DNA of 15,655 nucleotides from Verrucomicrobiota bacterium (GTDB taxonomy: Bacteria; Verrucomicrobiota; Verrucomicrobiia; Chthoniobacterales; UBA10450), in the NCBI GenBank assembly GCA_003217965.1, contig QHNB01000148.1:1-15655 (forward strand). Direction: 5' to 3'. The notes beneath the pieces are model-generated. The model worked only from the letters and a program-made list of their open reading frames with translations. It ran no database searches and was not told the origin of the DNA. Of the stretch, positions 7,121-13,360 are shown piece after piece (positions within the stretch are counted from its first letter, which is position 1; every line of letters starts with the position of its first letter). The position numbers and the translations under genes are program-made.

Positions 7121-7711
7121 TCAGACCCCGTGCCAACCGCGCCGTATTAAGCTAACGGCGATCGCGGCGAGCAGCAGTGAGATCAGTTTCGAGACGCCAT
7201 TTAATCCCGCTTTTCCCATCCAACGGCTGAAATGATCGGCATAACGGAAGCCAATGCCGACCAGGACTAAATTTAATACCAGCGAAATCAGCGTGAAAAC
7301 GATCCCGACGCTGTCGATTAGAATCAGCAGCGCCGTCAAAAGGGCCGGCCCAGCGATCAGCGGCATACCAAGCGGAACGATGCCAAAATCCTCCCCGCGA
7401 TAGCGATCTTTGGGGCCGAGATCGAGCAGTTCCCGCACAGCCAAGCCCAGCAGAATCAATCCTCCCGCGACCTGGAAATCGGCGACGGTAATGCCGAGCG
7501 CCCGGAAAATGATTTTGCCGAGAAAAATAAACCCGATCGAGACGGCAAACGCAGTGATCAATCCCAACTCGCCTTCTCGCTGCCGTCGCAGACCCTCTGA
7601 TCGCGCCCCGACTCCAACAAAAATCGCCACCAGGCCGATCGGATCGATCGCCACAAATAGGGGGATGAAAGCGAGTAAAAACTTCTCGGCGAAATCGCGT
7701 ATCGACGTCAC
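7121..7711 (-). CDS. MarC family (UPF0056) integral membrane protein
   Basis: This 196-residue protein has about six membrane helices (about 11-33, 49-70, 76-96, 111-131, 135-156 and 172-190). It shows the conserved MarC features: FIPLFVAIDPIGLVAIF near the N-terminus, ADFQVAGGLILLGLA (78-92) and PLGMPLIAGPALLTALL (113-129). The family is widespread, but its transport role is not settled; the name comes from the mar locus and an early antibiotic-resistance link has not held up. The start is GTG at 7711. The gene is convergent with the lipoprotein gene, with a 71-bp gap that contains only a weak 5-bp hairpin. Its upstream side is the repeat-filled 7712-8061 space. No local context points to a substrate. 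Confidence 0.88.
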   Translation of the reverse strand: MTSIRDFAEKFLLAFIPLFVAIDPIGLVAIFVGVGARSEGLRRQREGELGLITAFAVSIGFIFLGKIIFRALGITVADFQVAGGLILLGLAVRELLDLGPKDRYRGEDFGIVPLGMPLIAGPALLTALLILIDSVGIVFTLISLVLNLVLVGIGFRYADHFSRWMGKAGLNGVSKLISLLLAAIAVSLIRRGWHGV

Positions 7712-7834
7712 GTTTCGCGCTTCTACACAATCATCGCCCTCCCATCAATGAACTCCGGCAATCTAAATCTCCTTCCGGGGGGCGACTATCGCTTCTTGTG
7801 ATCACGTCGTAGCGGCAGTCTCTGGCGGTCCGTC

Positions 7835-7975
7835 TGTCATGTCGAGCGAAGCCGAGACATCTCCCGCTCTTCTCCAAACGATACCCCGGGTGGGATCATT
7901 GTCAGTTCTGTGAGCGATCCGTCTATGTCGCGGCTTCCCAAGCCGCTCCATTCCTCGACTTCGCTCGGAATGACA
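7835..7975. repeat. Imperfect inverted repeat TGTCATnnCGAGCGAAGnCGAG
   Basis: The arm at 7835-7859 begins TGTCATGTCGAGCGAAGCCG. The reverse complement of 7951-7975 begins TGTCATTCCGAGCGAAGTCG. The arms match at about 20 of 25 positions and are 91 nt apart in opposite orientation. This looks like a dispersed intergenic repeat of a family different from the GTAG-headed REPs. A hairpin (GCGGCTT 7930-7936, loop CCC, AAGCCGC 7940-7946) lies between the arms. Confidence 0.7.
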
Positions 7976-7988
7976 GAAGGCTCACATT

Positions 7989-8047
7989 GTAGCGCGGCGG
8001 TCTCCGACCGCCGGATCTAATTTGCGGCGCTCGGAGAGCGCCGCTAC
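7989..8047. repeat. REPIN: two inverted GTAG-headed REP hairpins
   Basis: GTAG (7989-7992) is followed by an 8-bp perfect hairpin, CGGCGGTC (7995-8002), loop TCC, GACCGCCG (8006-8013). After an 11-nt spacer the mirror element follows: CGGCGCTC (8025-8032), loop GGA, GAGCGCCG (8036-8043), then CTAC (8044-8047). A GTAG or GGAG head at the foot of a hairpin is the hallmark of REPs mobilised by RAYT (TnpA-REP) transposases. The element ends only 14 nt before the M28 peptidase ATG. Confidence 0.85.
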
Positions 8048-8061
8048 AGAATTAGACGAGC

Positions 8062-9750
8062 ATGTCCACCCCTATGAGAATCTTTCCTCCACTGTTGGTT
8101 CTCTTCTCAATTCTCGGCACCAATTTATTCGGAGCCGACTCCGAAGTTGAGCGATTGAAGCCTGCCCTCGATGCCATCACGCCGGACGGATTGCTCAGCC
8201 ATATCAAAATGTTGGCCTCTGATGAATTCGAAGGACGGGCCCCGGGATCAAAAGGCGAAGAGCTTTCGATCAAATACATCAGCGATCAGTTCAAAGCGGC
8301 TGGATTAAAACCGGGCAATCCCGACGGCTCCTATCTCCAGGAAGTCCCCCTCGCCGGAATCAAGAGCACGCCGAACGCGTCGTTCGTCGCCGGCGGCAGA
8401 GCGATGACCCTGACCTATCCGGATGATTACGTCGCTTCTTCGGCTCGGCTTCAGAACGAGATCAAAGTCGAAAATTCCGACATCGTCTTTGTCGGCTACG
8501 GCATCGTAGCGCCCGAGTATGGATGGAATGACTACAAGGATGTTGATGTGCGGGGGAAAACAATTTTGGTCCTGATTAACGATCCACCCATTCCCGATCC
8601 CAACGATCCAACCAAGCTCGACGAGAAAATGTTTGGCGGTCGCCCTATGACTTACTACGGGCGTTGGACCTACAAATATGAAATCGCAGCGGAAAAGGGC
8701 GCCGCCGTCGCCATAATCATTCACGAAACCGAAGCGGCCGCCTACCCCTACTCGGTGGTGAAAACGAGTTGGGCCAAAGAGAATTTCGAGCTCGATTCGC
8801 CGGACAAGAACAAGGACGCCGTCCCGGTTCGATCCTGGATCACGCTCGATGTCGCGAAAAAACTACTGGCCGATTGCGGACAGGATTTCGATGCGCTGAA
8901 GAAATCGGCAATCAGGAAAGATTTTCGACCGGTATCGCTGGACGCGAAGGCCAACTTTGATATCAAACAGCAAGTTCGCTCATTCAAATCGCATAATGTC
9001 CTGGGCCGGCTCGAAGGCAGCGATCCGAAGTTGAAGGATGAATATGTCATCTTCAGCGCGCATTGGGATCACCTCGGCAAACATCCTGAGCTTCAAGGCG
9101 ACCAAATCTTCAACGGCGCGGTCGACAACGCTTCGGGAGTAGCGGCTGTAATTTCGATCGGGCAAGCATTTTCGAAATTGAATCCGCCCCCGAAACGCTC
9201 TCTGCTTTTCCTATCGACAACGGCGGAGGAAGCAGGGTTGCTGGGCGCGAAATATTATGCGTTGCATCCGCTTTATCCGCTAAAAAAGACCCTGGCCGAC
9301 ATCAATATCGATAGCATGAACGTGTGGGGCAAAGCGCGGGATGTGGAGGACACCAGCTTCGGGATGTCCACGCTCGACGATCTCCTGGCCAAGGCAGCCC
9401 AGGCGCAAAATCGCGCTACCATTCCCAATCCGCGGCCGGAAAAAGGGAGCATTTACCGCGCAGATAATTTCGAATTCGCGAAAACGGGTGTGCCAGCGCT
9501 TTACATCGGCAAGAACGAGCACCTGCTCTCACGCGATCCGAATGCGCCCCTCCGCGGCGACGAATTCGACCTGCGCGATTATCACCAGGTTTCCGACGAA
9601 ATAAAACCGGACTGGGATCTTTCCGGCGCGGTCCAAGATGTGCAACTGCTCTTCCGAGTCGGCTACGATGTGGCGAACGCTGACAAGTTTCCGGAGTGGA
9701 AGCCGGGAAGCGAATTCAAACCGAGGCGCGATGAATCGATGCGCAAATAA
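8062..9750 (+). CDS. Secreted M28 family zinc metallopeptidase with PA-type insert
   Basis: This 562-residue protein has an N-terminal signal sequence (RIFPPLLVLFSILGTNLFGA, about 6-25; Met5 at 8074 is an alternative start), so export is expected. A region at about 135-300 (VFVGYGIVAPEYGWNDY, VRGKTILVL, EKGAAVAIIIH) resembles a protease-associated (PA) domain insert. The M28 di-zinc centre is complete: His334 (SAHWDH), bridging Asp355 (GAVDNASG), catalytic Glu389 and ligand Glu390 (TTAEEAG), Asp417 (NIDSMN) and His508 (DYHQVSDE). It is expected to be an aminopeptidase or carboxypeptidase on exported peptides; the specificity cannot be read. Transcription start and ribosome-binding signals are unclear because a REPIN ends 14 nt upstream. 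A 73-bp gap separates it from the next plus-strand gene. Confidence 0.93.
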   Translation: MSTPMRIFPPLLVLFSILGTNLFGADSEVERLKPALDAITPDGLLSHIKMLASDEFEGRAPGSKGEELSIKYISDQFKAAGLKPGNPDGSYLQEVPLAGIKSTPNASFVAGGRAMTLTYPDDYVASSARLQNEIKVENSDIVFVGYGIVAPEYGWNDYKDVDVRGKTILVLINDPPIPDPNDPTKLDEKMFGGRPMTYYGRWTYKYEIAAEKGAAVAIIIHETEAAAYPYSVVKTSWAKENFELDSPDKNKDAVPVRSWITLDVAKKLLADCGQDFDALKKSAIRKDFRPVSLDAKANFDIKQQVRSFKSHNVLGRLEGSDPKLKDEYVIFSAHWDHLGKHPELQGDQIFNGAVDNASGVAAVISIGQAFSKLNPPPKRSLLFLSTTAEEAGLLGAKYYALHPLYPLKKTLADINIDSMNVWGKARDVEDTSFGMSTLDDLLAKAAQAQNRATIPNPRPEKGSIYRADNFEFAKTGVPALYIGKNEHLLSRDPNAPLRGDEFDLRDYHQVSDEIKPDWDLSGAVQDVQLLFRVGYDVANADKFPEWKPGSEFKPRRDESMRK

Positions 9751-9823
9751 CAATCCGTGACATCAGAATCGAATTGGTTCGGATGAACAACCCCGGCATC
9801 ATTGCTTTTGCAATAGCTTTGAT

Positions 9824-10354
9824 ATGAACATGTCACTCCCGATCATCAGCGTAGTGATCGGCGTGATTGTCTTGTTGTTTGGGCGGAAACTTTTCTGGCT
9901 TTGCGTGGCGGCCATTGGCTTTGCCGCGGGAGTGGAGCTTGCGCCGCAATTTGTCCACGAGCCTTCAGCCCTGCTCGCACTCACGTTCGCGATTGTGCTC
10001 GGGTTTGTCGGAGCTCTCCTCGCGCTTTTCCTCCAAAAATTAGCGATCGCTCTTGCTGGATTTCTGGCGGGCGGAAAACTCGCGGTCGCATTGATGGTCG
10101 CATTTTTTGTTCATCAATCTCAGACCTATTGGCTCACGTTTTTGATTGGCGGAGTGATTGGCGCCCTTTTGCTTTTGATGCTCTTCGACTGGGCTCTCAT
10201 TGTCATTTCCTCCCTTCTCGGCGCCTACCTCATATCGGGCGTAGTTAGCCTGCCCGCCGCGGGCGGGGTTCTCCTTTTTGCTGGATTGGTCGTTTGCGGC
10301 ATTCTGGTCCAGGCCGCATCCCTGCGGCGAACGCGAGTGGCGCCGATCGACTAG
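9824..10354 (+). CDS. Polytopic membrane protein, possibly DUF4203/TMEM198-like
   Basis: This 176-residue protein is almost wholly hydrophobic, with about seven predicted membrane helices (about 5-20, 22-40, 48-70, 72-96, 102-120, 122-142 and 146-164) and a short basic tail (LRRTRVAPID). Gly-rich helix starts (IGFAAG, FLAGGK, LIGGVIGA, LLGAYL) resemble the seven-helix DUF4203/TMEM198-like fold. That assignment comes from pattern only and is tentative. Met3 at 9830 is an equally possible start. The gene is plus-strand, 73 bp after the M28 peptidase gene and 82 bp before the pseudoprotease-TonB gene. No function can be given. Confidence 0.7.
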   Translation: MNMSLPIISVVIGVIVLLFGRKLFWLCVAAIGFAAGVELAPQFVHEPSALLALTFAIVLGFVGALLALFLQKLAIALAGFLAGGKLAVALMVAFFVHQSQTYWLTFLIGGVIGALLLLMLFDWALIVISSLLGAYLISGVVSLPAAGGVLLFAGLVVCGILVQAASLRRTRVAPID

Positions 10355-10436
10355 CTCTGAGTTGTTCACATCGGAGCTGTAGATTCGGCCCATAATTTTC
10401 TTGTCTTGGCGGCACTGCCGCTGAGCTTGTAATTCC

Positions 10437-11516
10437 ATGAACGCGGGCTTCGGGCGTTTGGCGATCCTCTTTTTTCTGGCGGGGAGCCTCGCCGCCTGCA
10501 GTCGCAAAGTATCTTCCTCTCGCCCACACGATGCGTTGCCGACGCCAGCTGCGTCTTCGACTTTGGCAGCTACTTCTTCGACGACGCCGAATCCGACGAC
10601 GAATTTCGCTGAAGTCGCGCAGCAAGCACGGAACGCCGTCGTTGTTGTGACAGTATTCAACGAGACCGGACATCTCAGCGCCAATGGTCATGGTTTTTTT
10701 GTATCGGATGATGGGAAATTTGTCGCTGATCGCAGTGTCATGGCCAACGGTGTCAACGCCGTTGCGAAAGCGGCCAACGGAGCCATCTACAATGTTTCCG
10801 GAGCGCTTGCGCAGCTGCCCGGGCAAAACCTGGTTCTGTTCAAAGCCGACGCGGCACACGTCTCGTTTATTACTCCGAGCTTGAGCGCCATTCCAGAAAT
10901 CGGAGGAGACGTCGCCGTCATTTTGAGTCCGGTGGAACGTGTGTCCCAGCTCGTGCTCGAGGAAAAAATCAATGCCCATTTCACCGATCAGGCCGGTGGA
11001 TGGTTTGACGTCACCCCTGCGCTCCCGAGGACGGCCGCGGGCGCACCGGTAGTTAACCGGCGAGGCGAACTCGTCGGGGTTGTGACATTGCGCGGCGATT
11101 CCAACAACGCATGTGTGATCCGCTCGGCCAACAGCGCGAGTACATTGCTGGCGCAAGTCCCGCCAAACATGATTGCGAGCTGGCAAACGCCGACGCGACC
11201 GTCGAGTTCACCGACAGCGCCCACGCTGGCAACAAAGAGCCCGACACCGGTCAAGATTCCTCTTCGCGGACCGAAATTGGTCTTCGCGCCTTCGCCGCAA
11301 TACCCACAAGAAATTAAACGTTTCTACGGATCAGTGCGTGGCTCCGGCAATTTTCGGATCGTCTTCGATTCCCAGGGACATGTAACGAGCGTGCAGACTG
11401 TGCACTCCACCGGCAATCCTTTGCTCGATCAAGCAGCAGTGTCAGCGCTGCATGGCTGGAGGGCACAACCAGGCCAAGGCTGGAGCGTGGTCGTGCCGAT
11501 TACGTTTCAGCCGTAG
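10437..11516 (+). CDS. Lipoprotein fusing a catalytically dead HtrA/trypsin-like domain to a TonB C-terminal domain
   Basis: This 359-residue protein has a lipoprotein signal peptide (LAILFFLAGSLAAC, lipidated Cys21) and a Ser/Thr/Pro linker (22-56). Residues about 57-240 have the pattern of an HtrA/trypsin fold: GHGFFVSDDGKFVADRSVM corresponds to the GSGFxVSxDGxIVTNxHV strand, QNLVLFKAD to NDLALLKxD, and AAGAPVVNRRGELVGVV to xSGSPVxNxxGEVVGI. All three triad positions are replaced: Ser100 for His, Asn131 for Asp and Ala201 for Ser. A second Pro/Ser/Thr linker (about 250-275) leads to a TonB C-terminal domain (about 288-359) with YPQEIKR, GSVRGSGNFRIVFDSQGHVT, STGNPLLDQAAVSALHGW and VVPITF. 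No N-terminal TonB membrane helix or Pro-Lys spacer is present, so it is probably a periplasmic binding or scaffold protein, not an energy transducer. Confidence 0.82.
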   Translation: MNAGFGRLAILFFLAGSLAACSRKVSSSRPHDALPTPAASSTLAATSSTTPNPTTNFAEVAQQARNAVVVVTVFNETGHLSANGHGFFVSDDGKFVADRSVMANGVNAVAKAANGAIYNVSGALAQLPGQNLVLFKADAAHVSFITPSLSAIPEIGGDVAVILSPVERVSQLVLEEKINAHFTDQAGGWFDVTPALPRTAAGAPVVNRRGELVGVVTLRGDSNNACVIRSANSASTLLAQVPPNMIASWQTPTRPSSSPTAPTLATKSPTPVKIPLRGPKLVFAPSPQYPQEIKRFYGSVRGSGNFRIVFDSQGHVTSVQTVHSTGNPLLDQAAVSALHGWRAQPGQGWSVVVPITFQP

Positions 11517-11548
11517 CGAAGCGGTTTTCCGCTCAGCCCGCCGTTGTT

Positions 11549-11631
11549 GTAGCGTCCGCTGTCCGCAGCGGAGAAGAGTCGTGTGCAGATATGGTGAATT
11601 GATTGAATGCGCTGGGGACAGCGCACACTAC
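11549..11631. repeat. REPIN: GTAG-headed and CTAC-ended hairpins facing each other
   Basis: GTAG (11549-11552) is followed by stem TCCGCTG (11555-11561), loop TCCG and CAGCGGA (11566-11572). The opposing partner is TGCGCTG (11608-11614), loop GGGA, CAGCGCA (11619-11625), then CTAC (11628-11631). The stems share the CGCTG/CAGCG core, so the two halves belong to one family. Confidence 0.8.
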
Positions 11632-11643
11632 AACGCGCCTGTT

Positions 11644-11734
11644 GTAGCGGGCTCTCCGAGCGTCGAAAGTCTTTAGCGACCCCGAGCGCATTCGAAGTTG
11701 TGCTCAGCTGCTGTAGTGTCCGCTGTCCTCAGCG
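11644..11734 (+). repeat. Two degenerate GTAG-headed REP hairpins in tandem
   Basis: GTAG at 11644-11647 precedes an imperfect stem GCTC-TCC-GAGC. GTAG at 11713-11716 precedes CGCTG (11721-11725), loop TCCT, CAGCG (11730-11734). Both keep the TCC-containing loop seen in neighbouring copies. Both face the same direction, so they are not a REPIN pair. Confidence 0.65.
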
Positions 11735-11765
11735 AACAGGAACGAAACACAGATGGAACCGACTG

Positions 11766-11816
11766 GTAGGGGCGGTTCACCGAACCGCCCGGACGATTGA
11801 GGTCAATCGCCCCTAC
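11766..11816. repeat. REPIN of a second subfamily (GTAGGGGCG ... CGCCCCTAC)
   Basis: GTAG (11766-11769) and an 8-bp stem GGGCGGTT (11770-11777), loop CACCG, AACCGCCC (11783-11790) are followed by CGATTG (11794-11799), loop AGGT, CAATCG (11804-11809) and CCCCTAC (11810-11816). The outermost 9 bases at each end (GTAGGGGCG and CGCCCCTAC) are perfect inverted repeats. The stem sequences differ from the GCTG-type copies, so this is a separate subfamily. Confidence 0.82.
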
Positions 11817-11854
11817 CTGATACGCTCACTACAGCGCTCCGTCTCCGGATCACT

Positions 11855-13285
11855 TCAATGCCGGAAATGACGGATGCCGGCATCAGCCGCGGCAATAAGT
11901 CCGTCCGGAAATGGCAAAAAAGCATCGCTCGCAATCGCGCTGCCCTTAAGCGAGAGACCGGCTTCTTGTGCTTTCCAAACCGCGATCAGTGAGGCATCGA
12001 CACGCGACATTTGCCCGGCCCCGATTCCGAGTGTGCGGTCGGGGGCGGCATAAACGATCGCGTTCGATTTGACGTGCTTGACCACGCGCCAGGCGAAACG
12101 CATGGCACCGAGTTCTTTTTTGGTCGGATGCCGTTTGGAAACGATGCGCTCTCTCGCCTTGTCTGCGATGTCGGGATCTTGCACGAGCAACCCGCCAACG
12201 ACAGAACGAACATCGTTCGCCGAACGGACCGCAGCCGGATCCACGAGCAATCGAATTAAGCGCAGATTTTTTTTCTTCTGCAAGATCGCGCGCGCTTCGA
12301 CGGAGAATTCTGGTGCAATGATTACTTCGCTAAAAATTTCGCTAATTGCTTTAGCCAGTGCTTCGTCGATTTCGCGATTACAAACAATGATGCCGCCGAA
12401 AGGCGCCTGCTTATCAGTCGCGAACGCTTTTTCCCAGGCTTTACGCAGATCGGGATCAGAGCCGACGCCGCACGGATTCGTGTGCTTCAAAATTGCGACC
12501 GTTGCCGCAGAGAAATCTGCAATGAGATTGGTCGCGGCGCTGATGTCGAGAATGTTATTAAAGGAAAGGTCTTTCCCGTGGAGCTTCTCGAAATAGTTAT
12601 CAAAATCGCCGTAAAGCGCAGCGGTTTGATGCGGATTTTCCCCGTAACGTAAGCGCACGACCAACGGCATGGTCAGAGAAAATGACGCATCCGTGGCTTG
12701 CTCCTGATTCAGGAACGTCCCAATGGCACGATCGTAATCGGAGGTTTTGATGAAGGCTTTAATCGCAAGGCGTTCTCGCAATTTCAACGTCGTCTCGCCC
12801 TCTTTATCGCGCATGGTTTGAAGAACGAGATCGTAATCGGCCGGATCAATCACGACTGTGACCGATTCATAGTTCTTGGCCGCGCTCCGAATCATGGATG
12901 GGCCGCCGATATCGATATTCTCGATCGCCTGCGCGAGAGTGACGTTCGGCTTCGCAATTGTTTCTTCGAACGGGTACAAGTTCACTACCACGAGATCAAT
13001 CGGCTCAAACCCGCACTCACGCGCTTCTGCCTCGTGGCTGGGATTTCCGCGCTGGTAGAGCAAGCCGCCATGCACACGGGGATGCAAAGTCTTCACTCGC
13101 CCTTCGAGCACTTCGGGGAACCCGGTAAAGCTGGAAATCTCACGAACCGGCACCCCTTCTTTGCGCAAGAGCTCAGCCGTTCCGCCAGTTGAAATGATAT
13201 CGACGCCCTGCTTTTCCAAGGCGCGGGCAAATTCCGCAATACCGCTTTTGTCGGAAACGGAAATGAGAGCGCGGCTTATTTTCAT
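11855..13285 (-). CDS. purH: Bifunctional AICAR formyltransferase/IMP cyclohydrolase with a C-terminal internal deletion
   Basis: PurH catalyses the last two steps of purine synthesis, AICAR to FAICAR to IMP. The N-terminal IMP cyclohydrolase part (about 1-190) shows RALISVSDKSGI, STGGTAELL, GRVKTLHPRVHGGLL and IDIGGPSMIRSAAKN. The transformylase part has RYGENPHQ (213-220), the catalytic KHTNPCG (Lys267, His268), APFGGI, GIGAGQMSRVD (420-430) and SDAFLPFPDG (453-462). The protein has 476 residues, against about 510-525 usually. The shortfall lies at the C-terminus: LIAAADAG (463-470) is joined directly to the terminal IRHFRH. The intervening segment seen in relatives (IQPGGSxRDxExIxxAD and AMxFTG, roughly 30-35 residues) is absent, with the frame kept. 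That segment packs next to the transformylase site, so this activity may be impaired. The gene follows araC by 75 nt with a terminator-like hairpin between them. Confidence 0.95.
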   Translation of the reverse strand: MKISRALISVSDKSGIAEFARALEKQGVDIISTGGTAELLRKEGVPVREISSFTGFPEVLEGRVKTLHPRVHGGLLYQRGNPSHEAEARECGFEPIDLVVVNLYPFEETIAKPNVTLAQAIENIDIGGPSMIRSAAKNYESVTVVIDPADYDLVLQTMRDKEGETTLKLRERLAIKAFIKTSDYDRAIGTFLNQEQATDASFSLTMPLVVRLRYGENPHQTAALYGDFDNYFEKLHGKDLSFNNILDISAATNLIADFSAATVAILKHTNPCGVGSDPDLRKAWEKAFATDKQAPFGGIIVCNREIDEALAKAISEIFSEVIIAPEFSVEARAILQKKKNLRLIRLLVDPAAVRSANDVRSVVGGLLVQDPDIADKARERIVSKRHPTKKELGAMRFAWRVVKHVKSNAIVYAAPDRTLGIGAGQMSRVDASLIAVWKAQEAGLSLKGSAIASDAFLPFPDGLIAAADAGIRHFRH

Positions 13286-13303
13286 GAAGTGGGTTAAAAC
13301 GTT

Positions 13304-13340
13304 AAAAAAGTTACAACGTTAAAAATAGAACCGTTGTAAC
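13304..13340 (-). terminator. Intrinsic terminator or attenuator between araC and purH
   Basis: Read on the minus strand, GTTACAACG (13340-13332) pairs perfectly with CGTTGTAAC (13318-13310) across a 13-nt loop, followed at once by six T (13309-13304). This is the classic stem plus U-tract shape, although the 9-bp stem has only four G-C pairs and may be weak. The plus-strand right arm continues GATGTAACG and then T6, so it holds a second GTAACG copy and a partial mirror structure. The purH ATG lies only 18 nt beyond the U-tract, so the hairpin ends araC transcripts, acts as a purH leader attenuator, or both. Confidence 0.6.
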
Positions 13341-13360
13341 GATGTAACGTTTTTTAACGA

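Larger units (their letters stand above)
7712..8061. other. 350-bp non-coding space between divergent genes, filled with repeats
   Basis: The space separates the MarC-family gene (minus) and the M28 peptidase gene (plus). From left to right it holds a degenerate GTAG-headed REP (7809-7831), one arm of a 25-bp inverted repeat (7835-7859), a hairpin GCGGCTT/AAGCCGC (7930-7946), the second arm (7951-7975) and a REPIN (7989-8047). No coding frame or RNA gene is apparent. Promoters for both flanking genes should lie here or inside the repeats, but I see no convincing -10/-35 pair. Confidence 0.7.
11517..11854. other. 338-bp non-coding space between convergent genes, packed with REP hairpins
   Basis: This space lies between the ends of the pseudoprotease-TonB gene (plus) and purH (minus). 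It contains at least six GTAG/CTAC-headed elements, given in the three repeat entries here, and an isolated CTAC at 11829-11832. No open frame in it resembles a protein, and no T-tract makes any hairpin a good intrinsic terminator, though the stems could stop exonucleases at both transcript ends. Confidence 0.75.

Noticed and set aside
10407..10433. TTGGCG and TGTAAT as promoter of the pseudoprotease-TonB gene
   Set aside because: The -10-like box ends 3 nt before the ATG, so transcription would begin inside the coding sequence, and the -35 match is poor.
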